Of a stretch of 34,347 nucleotides of DNA, positions 24,570 to 32,150 are shown in pieces. Each line of letters starts with the position of its first letter. The stretch's first letter is position 1. Both the position numbers and the translations under genes were made by a program. The notes beneath the pieces are model-generated. The model made no database searches. It was given only the letters and a program-made list of their open reading frames with translations, and was not told the origin of the DNA. This DNA is from Alphaproteobacteria bacterium (lineage in GTDB: Bacteria > Pseudomonadota > Alphaproteobacteria > Rhizobiales > JAJFHR01): positions 1 through 34,347 of the forward strand of contig JAJRTY010000177.1 in NCBI GenBank assembly GCA_024278055.1, written 5' to 3'.

Positions 24570-25754
24570 ATGGTAAAAACCATAAAAGACAAGGAAAAAT
24601 CCGACCCGTCCCGGATTGACAACATTGTCGCCAGTAACAGCGCTGTGATGGAATTCGCTGCCAATGAACCGCTCAAACTCGATTGCGGCAAAGAGATATC
24701 ACCGCTCAAGATTGCCTATCAGACCTATGGCACCTTGAACGAAGCACGCAGCAACGCCATTGTTGTCTGCCACGCGCTCACCGGCGATCAACATGTGGCC
24801 AGCGAACATCCCGAAACCAGACGGCCGGGGTGGTGGACGGCGATGATCGGGCCCGGCAAGCCGGTGGATACAGATCGCTATTTTGTTATATGTTCCAATG
24901 TGGTGGGCGGCTGCATGGGCTCGACCGGCCCCAGTTCCATCAATCCTGACACCGGCACAGCTTACGGTCTGCAGCTACCCGTTATCACCATTGCCGACAT
25001 GGTGCGGGCGCAGGCGATGTTACTGGACAAGCTGGAAATTCCTGATCTTTTCTGCGTAATCGGCGGCTCAATGGGCGGCATGCAGGTGTTGCAGTGGGCG
25101 GTTGATTATCCAGATCGCGTCTTTGCCGCTGTCCCCATTGCCACAGCGGCGCGGCATACATCGCAGAACATCGCCTTTCATGAAGTCGGCCGCCAGGCCA
25201 TTATGGCGGATAATGACTGGCTCGGCGGCGATTATCTCAAACATGAGACCAATCCGCGCAAAGGCCTGGCCGTTGCACGCATGACCGCTCATATCACGTA
25301 TCTTTCCGGCGAGGCCCTGCACCAGAAATTTGGCCGCAACCTGCAAAACCGTGCTGCATTAACCTATGGTTTTGATGCTGATTTTCAGGTCGAAAGCTAT
25401 CTCAGATACCAGGGCTCAACGTTTGTTGACCGCTTTGATGCCAATTCCTATCTCTACATGACGCGGGCGATGGATTATTTTGACCTTGCCGGGGACCATG
25501 GCGGGATTTTGGCCAATGCGTTCAAAGGCACTACAGCCAGATTTTGTATTGTATCGTTCACCAGCGACTGGCTGTTTCCAACCCAGGGCAACCGGGAAAT
25601 CGTCCACGCCCTGAACGCTGTTGGCGCCAATGTCAGTTTTGTTGAGGTTGAAACCGACAAGGGCCACGATTCGTTTTTGCTCGATACACCGGAAATGTTT
25701 GCGACAATTTCAGGCTTTATGTCCGCAGCAGCACGCAAACGCGGGCTGGATTAA
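24570..25754 (+). CDS. metX: Homoserine O-acyltransferase (MetX family)
   Basis: A 394-residue alpha/beta hydrolase that acylates homoserine in methionine synthesis. The nucleophile elbow is GGSMGGMQ with Ser167. Asp333 (TSDWLFP) and His366 (DKGHDSF) complete the triad. NPCHALTG-type and GSTGPSS stretches of the family are present in the form VCHALTGD and GSTGPSSI. Acetyl versus succinyl donor cannot be decided by eye; acetyl is the usual annotation. The N-terminal 27 residues before [14 protein letters not shown] are poorly conserved, so the true start could be there. metW follows after eight bases. Confidence 0.94.
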   Translation: MVKTIKDKEKSDPSRIDNIVASNSAVMEFAANEPLKLDCGKEISPLKIAYQTYGTLNEARSNAIVVCHALTGDQHVASEHPETRRPGWWTAMIGPGKPVDTDRYFVICSNVVGGCMGSTGPSSINPDTGTAYGLQLPVITIADMVRAQAMLLDKLEIPDLFCVIGGSMGGMQVLQWAVDYPDRVFAAVPIATAARHTSQNIAFHEVGRQAIMADNDWLGGDYLKHETNPRKGLAVARMTAHITYLSGEALHQKFGRNLQNRAALTYGFDADFQVESYLRYQGSTFVDRFDANSYLYMTRAMDYFDLAGDHGGILANAFKGTTARFCIVSFTSDWLFPTQGNREIVHALNAVGANVSFVEVETDKGHDSFLLDTPEMFATISGFMSAAARKRGLD

Positions 25755-25762
25755 GAGAACTC

Positions 25763-26404
25763 ATGAAACAAACTCCAATTTCAAAAACCCGTGAACTACG
25801 CAAAGACCTGGCGCTCATCGCCGATATGATTGAGCCTGGCTCACGCGTCCTTGATATCGGCTGTGGCGAGGGTGAATTGCTGGCCTACCTGTTTGATGCC
25901 AAGGGTGCGGATGCACGTGGTATTGAGCTTAGTCAGGCCGGTGTTAATCTGTGCGTGTCGCAAGGCCTGTCGGTGGTGCAGGGTGATGCCGACACCGATT
26001 TGATCAATTACCCGGAAAAAAGTTTTGATGTGGTGATTTTAAGCCAAACCATTCAGGCGACACAGAAACCCCATATCGTCCTTAAGCAGATGTTGAGAAT
26101 TGGCCGCAAAGTCATTATTTCAATCCCCAATTTCGGCTATTGGCGGGTGCGCCTGCAATTATTGTTCAATGGCACCATGCCAATGACAAAAAGCCTGCCG
26201 GAAAGCTGGTATGAGACCCCCAACATCCATTTCTGCACCATTCGCGATTTTGAAAATCTTTGCGGCGACCTTGACGTTACAATCGACAAACAACTTGCCG
26301 TGGATTCACGCGGCCATTCAAAGCTGATCTCTTCATCGCGCCTGTTGATGAATTTTTTCGGTGAAAAAGCCGTGTTTGTGCTGACCCGGGAGGGTGGTGT
26401 TTAA
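25763..26404 (+). CDS. metW: Methionine biosynthesis protein MetW
   Basis: A 213-residue SAM-methyltransferase-fold protein. Motif I is VLDIGCGEGELLAYL (about residues 30-44), followed by ARGIELSQAGV and FDVVILSQTIQAT. The SIPNFGYWRVRLQLLFNG stretch is specific to MetW. MetW works with MetX and is needed for its activity in several bacteria; no methyl acceptor is known. It is in an operon with metX. Downstream lies a repeat-rich noncoding stretch. Confidence 0.93.
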   Translation: MKQTPISKTRELRKDLALIADMIEPGSRVLDIGCGEGELLAYLFDAKGADARGIELSQAGVNLCVSQGLSVVQGDADTDLINYPEKSFDVVILSQTIQATQKPHIVLKQMLRIGRKVIISIPNFGYWRVRLQLLFNGTMPMTKSLPESWYETPNIHFCTIRDFENLCGDLDVTIDKQLAVDSRGHSKLISSSRLLMNFFGEKAVFVLTREGGV

Positions 26405-26425
26405 GAGTGCCGTTTGAGAGGTGCT

Positions 26426-26773
26426 GGTTTTTTAGAGGCGCATTGTTAGTGGCGCTCAAGCGGCGCGCGGCCTGCACTCGCGGTCGCTCGTTAGTCCAAC
26501 GCTGCGCTCGTCCGGGTGCCACAATGACAAATTGTCCGTATAACAACCGGAGACCACACTCCAGATTATCCATATGGCACCCGGCCACGCCAAAGCGGGT
26601 CAACCGCTTTTGTCCGCGATCTTCAGGCTGGTTTGTAGATTCTACCGGGTAGCCGTTTTTAGCGGCGCTCAAGCGGCGCGCGGCCTGCGCTCGGGCTTCC
26701 TCGCAACTAGGACCCAAGGGGACCGCAGGCTGCGCGCCGCTTGAGCGCTACTAAAAACTAGCGCCGCTAAAAT
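26426..26773. repeat. Structured noncoding element with three copies of a GC-rich repeat
   Basis: The 374-base gap between metW and the methyltransferase gene is made of repeats. A 28-base unit (GGCGCTCAAGCGGCGCGCGG core) occurs at 26448-26475 and 26661-26688 in direct orientation, with one difference. It occurs again inverted at 26725-26758. The second and third copies form arms of about 34 bases (26655-26688 / 26725-26758) with three mismatches. Between them and the first copy lies a perfect 10-base inverted pair, CCGGGTGCCA (26512-26521) and TGGCACCCGG (26575-26584). An outer pair, GTTTTTTAGAGGCGC near 26426 and its approximate complement near 26760-26773, frames the whole. Short open frames here are by-products of the high G+C content. 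It looks like a composite of extragenic palindromes or a non-autonomous mobile element. Confidence 0.75.
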
Positions 26774-26778
26774 CTACG

Positions 26779-27531
26779 CTATTTAAAAAAACTCCTCTGC
26801 CGCGTGTTTGCCGGTATTGGTTTCATGCCCGGCTGGAAGATGATTTTTCTTTTTTTTGCTGCCTGTGTTGCGCCTGCCGCATAGACCTGCTTGGTTGCTT
26901 CGACCAGAACGACACCGCCAAAACCGGGCCAGAGCCAGCTGCCGATGCGCTCCCAGGCAACAGCCGAGCGCAGCAAAAATGAGCGGTTGAATGGCGGCAT
27001 GTACAAGGCATATTTCCATAATTCCGGCGCCAGGTAGGCATCGCGCAAAAGCTGGATCAACTGGCCGCGGCTGAACGGGCGGCCGTGGCCGAATGGCGTG
27101 CGGTCAAATCGTGCCCACATGCCGCGGCGATTGGGAACCACCATCAACAAATGCCCCCCCGGAGCAAGCACTCGCCAGGCTTCATTGAGCATGGCGGGCA
27201 GATTTTCAGCCATCTCAATACCATGCACCATCAAGAGCCTATCGATACTGCCATCACGCAACGGCAAGCCCTCAGGCTCGACAAGTGTGGTCAGGCTCGC
27301 CCCCTGGCCAGGCCAGCGTGACACCCCCTGGCGTGCAGGCATAAAGGCTGCACACAACAGCGCTTCATCCTTGAACATGCCCAGGTATGGTGTGGCATAA
27401 CCAACACCGGCCAGACGCATATTTTTTATATCAGGCCAGATTGCCCGGATGCGCTGGGCCACCAGCCGCCGGGCTATTCCGCCCAGGGCGCTGGCATAAA
27501 ACGCCCGAATATCGATTACATCAAGAAACAT
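26779..27531 (-). CDS. Class I SAM-dependent methyltransferase (Methyltransf_11 type)
   Basis: A 250-residue protein. The region LPLRDGSIDRLLMVHGIEMAE and then EAWRVLAPGGHLLMVVPNR (about residues 92-135) is the post-motif I part of a Methyltransf_11-type domain. The usual glycine-rich motif I is weak (LAGVGYATPYLG, about 40-51). The substrate is unknown. Genes of this kind stand divergent from gloB in many Rhizobiales, and this one does so with about 125 bases between starts. The C-terminus is Lys- and Arg-rich (KKRKIIFQPG). Confidence 0.82.
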   Translation of the reverse strand: MFLDVIDIRAFYASALGGIARRLVAQRIRAIWPDIKNMRLAGVGYATPYLGMFKDEALLCAAFMPARQGVSRWPGQGASLTTLVEPEGLPLRDGSIDRLLMVHGIEMAENLPAMLNEAWRVLAPGGHLLMVVPNRRGMWARFDRTPFGHGRPFSRGQLIQLLRDAYLAPELWKYALYMPPFNRSFLLRSAVAWERIGSWLWPGFGGVVLVEATKQVYAAGATQAAKKRKIIFQPGMKPIPANTRQRSFFK

Positions 27532-27656
27532 GGACCCAACATGGTTTTTGCGATTTATTCAGCACAGGTAATTTTGTGGCTGCACAATCAGATAAACCTC
27601 ATAGTATAGTATTGTGATTAATTGGCTATAAAGACAAAATGATAGTGGAGCGCCAC

Positions 27657-28346
27657 ATGACACATCTAGAAATTTACCAGTTTGCCTGCCTCAGCGATAA
27701 TTACGGCGTTTTACTGCATGACCCGAAAACCGGTGAAACCGCCTCAATTGATGCACCTGAGGCTGCGGCTGTCAGGGCGGCACTGGATGAAAAAGGCTGG
27801 TCACTGAGCCATATTCTTACCACCCATCATCACCATGACCACACTGGCGGCAATCTGGAGTTAAAACAACAGACCGGCTGTACAATCGTCGGGCCAAAGG
27901 CTGAAGCTGCTAAAATTCCCGGTATCGATGTGCAGCTGGCTGAGGGCGATGTTTATGATTTTGGCTCAACGACGGTGCAGGTGTTTGAGACACCGGGTCA
28001 TACGCTGGGGCAGATAAATTACTGGTTTGAGAACGAAAACCTGCTGTTTTCCGGCGATACATTGTTCAGCCTGGGCTGTGGCCGGGTTTTTGAGGGCACG
28101 TTGGATCAAATGTGGTCGTCGTTGCAAAAACTCATGGCCCTGCCCGGTGGCACGGTGATTTATTCCGGCCATGAATATACGCTGGCCAATGCGGCTTTCG
28201 CGCTGAGTATTGAGCCCGGCAATGCCGCCTTGCGCGCCCGGGCAGAATTAATAAAAGAAATGCGTGCTCATAATGAGCCAACAGTACCGACAACCCTGCA
28301 GCTGGAACTTGAAACCAACCCGTTTTTGCGCCCGGACAGCGCTTAG
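27657..28346 (+). CDS. gloB: Hydroxyacylglutathione hydrolase (glyoxalase II), cut short by an in-frame TAG
   Basis: A 229-residue metallo-beta-lactamase-fold hydrolase that would release D-lactate from S-lactoylglutathione. The metal motif THHHHDH (residues 56-62) is followed by the second set of ligands in FETPGHTLGQ and LFSGDTLF, and by YSGHEYT. The frame stops at a TAG (28344-28346) right after ETNPFLRPDSA. Normal GloB proteins have about 255 residues and end in a helix with an RRxKDxF motif, whose basic residues bind glutathione. That tail is present in the same frame behind the TAG. As written, the product lacks part of its substrate site. The ATG at 27657 has GGAG six bases upstream; an ATG at 27639 in frame is less likely. 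Confidence 0.85.
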   Translation: MTHLEIYQFACLSDNYGVLLHDPKTGETASIDAPEAAAVRAALDEKGWSLSHILTTHHHHDHTGGNLELKQQTGCTIVGPKAEAAKIPGIDVQLAEGDVYDFGSTTVQVFETPGHTLGQINYWFENENLLFSGDTLFSLGCGRVFEGTLDQMWSSLQKLMALPGGTVIYSGHEYTLANAAFALSIEPGNAALRARAELIKEMRAHNEPTVPTTLQLELETNPFLRPDSA

Positions 28347-28427
28347 ATACAGGAAGCTCTCGGGTTGGTGGGGGCTGACCTTTCGATTGTGTTTGGTGAA
28401 ATCAGAAAACGTAAGGACAGATTTTGA
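28347..28427 (+). pseudogene. In-frame C-terminal remainder of gloB behind the TAG
   Basis: The frame that follows the TAG of gloB runs 26 codons to a TGA at 28425-28427 and ends in FGEIRKRKDRF. This matches the normal end of GloB (FAEIRRRKDNF-type). Adding it gives about 256 residues, the usual family length. The TGA overlaps the TTG start of the next gene (TTGA), a coupling that makes sense only if translation used to reach this point. A recent nonsense mutation, a base-call error, or stop readthrough would each explain it. Confidence 0.85.
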
Positions 28428-29278
28428 GTAGTGATATGGACTGGCTTTATTGGCAAAAGGGTGAGTGGACCACTGAGGAAACCCCTCTTATCAGCCTCAA
28501 AGACAATACGTTCTGGATGGGAAATGCGGTGTTTGACGGTGCCAGAGCCTTTGACAATTGTGTCCCCGACCTTGATCTGCATTGCCAGCGCGCCCTGACT
28601 TCAGCAACGCGTATGCTGCTTGAACCCGATATTGCACTGGAAAGACTGATTGATCTTTGCCGCGAGGGAGTTGGCCGGTTTCCCAAGGGGACAGAACTCT
28701 ATATTCGCCCGATGTTTTTTACTCGTGGCGGTTTTTTCCTACCCGAGCCCGAGACCACCGAATGTGCCATTGCCATTCACCGTTTGCCGTTTCCCGGGGC
28801 GGAAGGGTTTAGTGCATGCCTGTCACCGTTTCGCCGCCCCTTTGCCGACATGGCACCAACCGATGCCAAAGCTGCGTGTCTTTATCCCAATCTTCAGCGC
28901 GCTATCGCCTATGCCAACGGGCGCGGGTTTGACAATGCGGTGGTCTACAAGACAGATGGTTCGATTGCCGAACTGGCCACGGCCAACCTGATGATTGTCA
29001 AAGACGGAAAGATCTTTACAGCTTCTGCCGATGGCACTTTCCTCGCCGGCATTACTCGCGCCCGCGTGATGCAACTACTCGAAGCCGAAGGTAATCCGGT
29101 CAGCGAAGTCAGCCTTTCAGAAGATGAACTGATGAACGCTGATGAAGTTTTCAGCACCGGCAACTACGGCAAGATTGTCGCGGTCAACAGAATTGAAGAC
29201 AAGGTCTTTGGGGTTGGCCCTGTTGCCACACACATCCGGGAACTTTATTGGGATTTTGCCAAGACCTGTCCGCTGTAA
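28424..29278 (+). CDS. Class IV (branched-chain/D-amino acid type) aminotransferase
   Basis: A 284-residue fold-type IV PLP enzyme. LYIRPMFFTRGG leads to the PLP-binding Lys149 in DAKAACLYPNLQRA. GSIAELATANLMIV and FLAGITRARVMQLLEAEG carry the cofactor phosphate-binding residues. Sequence style is that of branched-chain aminotransferase-like proteins (BCAT-like or 4-amino-4-deoxychorismate lyase-like); the substrate is uncertain. I take the TTG at 28424 because AAGGA lies six bases upstream; the next ATG in frame (28436) is too far from it. The start overlaps the ancestral gloB stop. The gene is convergent with phaB, six bases apart. Confidence 0.86.
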   Translation: MSSDMDWLYWQKGEWTTEETPLISLKDNTFWMGNAVFDGARAFDNCVPDLDLHCQRALTSATRMLLEPDIALERLIDLCREGVGRFPKGTELYIRPMFFTRGGFFLPEPETTECAIAIHRLPFPGAEGFSACLSPFRRPFADMAPTDAKAACLYPNLQRAIAYANGRGFDNAVVYKTDGSIAELATANLMIVKDGKIFTASADGTFLAGITRARVMQLLEAEGNPVSEVSLSEDELMNADEVFSTGNYGKIVAVNRIEDKVFGVGPVATHIRELYWDFAKTCPL

Positions 29279-29284
29279 ACCTGC

Positions 29285-30007
29285 TTATGCCAGATACTGC
29301 CCGCCGTTTGCGCTGAGTGTTGAGCCGGTGATAAAGCCTGCTTTGTCATCGGCGAGGAAAAGGACGCAATGGGCGATTTCTTCGGCTTTGCCCAGGCGAT
29401 TTACCGGTATTGCCGCAATGATTTTCTCAAGCACTTTTTCCGGCACGGCAGCGACCATATCGGTGTTGATATATCCCGGTGCAATACAATTGACGGTGAT
29501 GCCTTTGCGGGCGGTTTCGAGAGCCAGAGCCTTGGTAAATCCGATGATACCGGCTTTTGCAGCGGAGTAATTGGCTTGTCCCATCTGGCCTTTTTGGCCA
29601 TTAATGGAAGAAATGTTGATGATGCGGCCAAACCCGCGCTCTCTCATGCCATCAATCACCGGTTTGGTCATATTGAACATCGAAGAAAGATCCACCCGGA
29701 TCACTTCATTCCACGCCTCAAGCGTCATTTTATGCAACATGCCATCGCGGGTAATCCCGGCATTATTGACAACAACATCGATTGAGCCCAGATCATCTTC
29801 AACCCTCGACAGGCCTCTACTGCAGGCATCAAAGTTTCCTACGTCCCACTTGTAAACCGCTATGCCGGTTTGACTTTTGAATTTTTCCGCCGCTTCATCG
29901 TTACCGGCATAGTTTGCCGCTACCGTATATCCTGCTGATTTCAAAGCAGTTGAAATAGCTGCACCAATTCCTCGGGTTCCCCCGGTTACAACTGCTACTC
30001 GTGACAT
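29285..30007 (-). CDS. phaB: Acetoacetyl-CoA reductase
   Basis: A 240-residue short-chain dehydrogenase that makes (R)-3-hydroxybutyryl-CoA for polyhydroxybutyrate. The cofactor motif is TGGTRGIGAA (residues 8-17), the structural NNAG is at 81-84, and the catalytic Ser is in NISSINGQKGQ with Tyr147 and Lys151 (YSAAK). The stretch INGQKGQMGQANYSAAKAG is specific for PhaB among SDR enzymes. The ATG is preceded by GGAGAG. It lies 54 bases downstream of phaA in the same direction. Confidence 0.93.
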   Translation of the reverse strand: MSRVAVVTGGTRGIGAAISTALKSAGYTVAANYAGNDEAAEKFKSQTGIAVYKWDVGNFDACSRGLSRVEDDLGSIDVVVNNAGITRDGMLHKMTLEAWNEVIRVDLSSMFNMTKPVIDGMRERGFGRIINISSINGQKGQMGQANYSAAKAGIIGFTKALALETARKGITVNCIAPGYINTDMVAAVPEKVLEKIIAAIPVNRLGKAEEIAHCVLFLADDKAGFITGSTLSANGGQYLA

Positions 30008-30061
30008 ATTTTTCTCTCCAAAATCCAGTTAGATCACACGCACCATGGTGTCAATTATCTA

Positions 30062-31252
30062 TCAGTCGCGCTCGAGGCACATGGCGATACCCATGCCACC
30101 GCCAATACAAAGTGTGGCCAGGCCGCGTTTTGCATCGCGGCGCACCATTTCATGCAGCAAAGTCACCAGCACGCGCGCACCTGAGGCACCAATTGGGTGG
30201 CCGATGGCAATGGCGCCGCCATTTACATTGACCTTATCGGTATCCCAGCCAAGTTCCTTGTTAACGGCACAGGCCTGGGCGGCAAAGGCCTCATTGGCTT
30301 CAACCAGATCGAGATCATCGGCTGTCCAGCCGGCTTTCTTCAACGCACTGCGAGAAGCCGGGATGGGGCCTGAACCCATAATTGCAGGATCAACACCGGC
30401 CTGTGCCCAGGAGACAATGCGCGCCAGAGGCGTTTTGCCTTCGGCAGCAGCGCGCTCAGCACTCATGAGAACAACCGCAGCTGCACCGTCATTGATACCG
30501 CTGGCATTTCCGGCTGTGACCGAGCCGCCATCGCGTTTGAACGCCGGGCGCAAGCCACCAAGTCCTTCAACCGTTACGCCATGTTTAATATATTCATCTT
30601 CGGCAACCACGGTTTCGCCCTTGCGTGTTTTAATGGTCACCGGTGCGATCTCGTCTTTGAATTTTCCGGCCTTTTGTGCAGCTTCCGCCTTGTTTTGCGA
30701 GGCTGTGGCAAAAGCGTCCTGTTGTTCGCGGGTAATCTGCCACTTTTCAGCGACATTTTCGGCCGTTTGTCCCATGTGATAGCCATTGAAGGCATCCCAC
30801 AGGCCATCACGGATCATAGTATCAATGAAGGATACATCACCCATTTTGGTGCCGTTGCGCAGGTTTGCCACGTGCGGCGCCTGGCTCATGCTTTCCTGGC
30901 CACCGGCGACCACAATCTCACTGTCGCCATTGAGGATTGCCTGAAAACCCAGGGCGACAGAACGCAATCCTGATCCGCATAGCTGATTAACTCCCCAGGC
31001 GGGTGCTTCAACCGGAATACCGGCATTTACAGATGCCTGGCGTGCCGGGTTCTGGCCTTCACCGGCGGCAAGTATTTGCCCCATGATGACTTCGGAAACA
31101 TCTTCCGGTTTGACTTTTGAGCGCTCGAGCGCTGCTTTAATGGCAACTTCTCCCAGGTCATGGGCAGGCAGGGAAGAAAGACCGCCGCCAAAGGAGCCAA
31201 CCGGGGTTCGCGCCGCACCGACGATAACGACGTGTGTTGTGTTTTGTGCCAT
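30062..31252 (-). CDS. phaA: Acetyl-CoA C-acetyltransferase (beta-ketothiolase)
   Basis: A 396-residue thiolase that condenses two acetyl-CoA to acetoacetyl-CoA, the first step of polyhydroxybutyrate synthesis. The nucleophile Cys92 lies in [11 protein letters not shown]. The catalytic His is in [11 protein letters not shown] and the second Cys in LCIGGGMG. The ATG at 31252 is preceded by GGAGAG with a 6-base spacer, while the extra ten codons open upstream have no such site. It forms an operon with phaB and is divergent from phaR. No phaC synthase gene is in the window. Confidence 0.94.
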   Translation of the reverse strand: MAQNTTHVVIVGAARTPVGSFGGGLSSLPAHDLGEVAIKAALERSKVKPEDVSEVIMGQILAAGEGQNPARQASVNAGIPVEAPAWGVNQLCGSGLRSVALGFQAILNGDSEIVVAGGQESMSQAPHVANLRNGTKMGDVSFIDTMIRDGLWDAFNGYHMGQTAENVAEKWQITREQQDAFATASQNKAEAAQKAGKFKDEIAPVTIKTRKGETVVAEDEYIKHGVTVEGLGGLRPAFKRDGGSVTAGNASGINDGAAAVVLMSAERAAAEGKTPLARIVSWAQAGVDPAIMGSGPIPASRSALKKAGWTADDLDLVEANEAFAAQACAVNKELGWDTDKVNVNGGAIAIGHPIGASGARVLVTLLHEMVRRDAKRGLATLCIGGGMGIAMCLERD

Positions 31253-31284
31253 TGAAATCTCTCCTATCCTGAATTTTGCCAAAT

Positions 31285-31359
31285 CATATCGCCAATGAGT
31301 TTATGTTGCAACGCAAAAATATATTCTTTGCAGTGCAGCATAAACTCATTGGCGATATG
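31285..31359. repeat. Long palindrome between phaA and phaR (25-base arms)
   Basis: Arms 31285-31309 and 31335-31359 are reverse complements at 24 of 25 positions, around a 25-base AT-rich loop. Each arm has a CGCCAATGAGTTTATG core. The element lies 33 bases upstream of the phaA start and would form a strong hairpin in RNA made from either strand, or a cruciform. Two TTGC-N3-GCA words lie at its inner ends. Confidence 0.85.
31306..31338. promoter_or_regulatory. Pair of PhaR-like operator words in the palindrome loop
   Basis: TTGCAACGCAA (31306-31316) is a perfect TTGC-N3-GCAA dyad, and TTGCAGTGCAG (31328-31338) differs from the same pattern by one base. From memory, PhaR of Paracoccus and Rhodobacter recognises CTGC-N3/4-GCAG. 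The similarity and the place in the phaA/phaR gap suggest PhaR binding; the assignment is inferred. Confidence 0.5.
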
Positions 31360-31393
31360 CTCTTCGGGTTTCCGGCAGACCGGCAAGGTTTTA

Positions 31394-31422
31394 TTGCAGT
31401 GCGAAAAAGATATTGTTATAGT
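31394..31422 (+). promoter_or_regulatory. Promoter of phaR with overlapping TTGC-N3-GC word
   Basis: TTGCAG (31394-31399), a 17-base spacer and TATAGT (31417-31422) form a good promoter. The -35 is part of TTGCAGTGCGA (31394-31404), the third copy of the PhaR-like word, which would allow PhaR to repress its own gene. The leader to the phaR GTG is about 87 bases. Confidence 0.6.
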
Positions 31423-31516
31423 AGGGGCACAGCACATCGGTTGAGACAATTAGTTGCGGACCGACTTGATACTCAAACTCGTTTGAGATCAACAGTTCGA
31501 TTGAGGAATTCAAATT

Positions 31517-32119
31517 GTGACAAAAAAACCGGACCAACCCGAAGAAGCCATCGTAATAAAAAAATATGCCAACCGGCGGCTCTACAACACCGCTACGAGT
31601 GCCTATGTAACCCTGGACGATCTGGCAGAGATGGTTAAATCGGGCGCTGACTTTACGGTCAAAGACGCCAAGACCAACGAAGACATAACGCACTCGGTGT
31701 TAACGCAGATCATTTTCGAGCAGGAAGCCAAGGGAGAGAACATGCTGCCGGTAAATTTTCTCCGGCAGATCATCCGGTTTTACGGCGACAGCATGCAACA
31801 CGTGGTCCCGAGTTTTTTGAATGTGTCCGCCGACATGCTGGTTAAAGAGCAGGATGAATTGCGCAGTGCCATGGGCACATCGTTTAACAAGGCTCCGTTT
31901 GATGCCATGGAAAATCAGGTGCGCCAGAATATGGATATGTTCAAACAGGCAGTTTCCATGTTCTCGCCTTTCGTTGATCCAACCGGCGTCATGGCGGAGC
32001 CGGAGCCAGAACCGGAAAAGAAAGCCGCGAGTTCCGAGCCGGGAGAGATGGAGGCTTTACGCGAGCAACTGGCGCAAATGCAGTCTCAGCTTGACCGTCT
32101 CGATAAAAACAGATCATAG
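31517..32119 (+). CDS. phaR: Polyhydroxyalkanoate synthesis repressor PhaR
   Basis: A 200-residue regulator that binds both DNA and polyhydroxybutyrate granules and represses phasin genes and itself. The N-terminal DNA-binding domain starts with IVIKKYANRRLYNTATSAYVTLDDLAEMV (first half IVIKKYANRRLYNT). The PHB-accumulation domain follows (LTQIIFEQEAKGENMLPVNFLRQIIRFYGD). The C-terminus is a Glu-, Pro- and Lys-rich linker and a short coiled coil. The start is a GTG at 31517 with GAGGA nine bases upstream; no ATG is available. It is divergent from phaA-phaB. Confidence 0.94.
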   Translation: MTKKPDQPEEAIVIKKYANRRLYNTATSAYVTLDDLAEMVKSGADFTVKDAKTNEDITHSVLTQIIFEQEAKGENMLPVNFLRQIIRFYGDSMQHVVPSFLNVSADMLVKEQDELRSAMGTSFNKAPFDAMENQVRQNMDMFKQAVSMFSPFVDPTGVMAEPEPEPEKKAASSEPGEMEALREQLAQMQSQLDRLDKNRS

Positions 32120-32150
32120 GTCAAACCGGGAATTTTAATCAGCAGGCGTC

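Noticed and set aside
26277-26717. Open frames in the metW downstream gap on both strands
   Set aside because: They run through the inverted repeats, overlap metW, and encode low-complexity Arg-rich sequence typical of GC-rich noncoding DNA.
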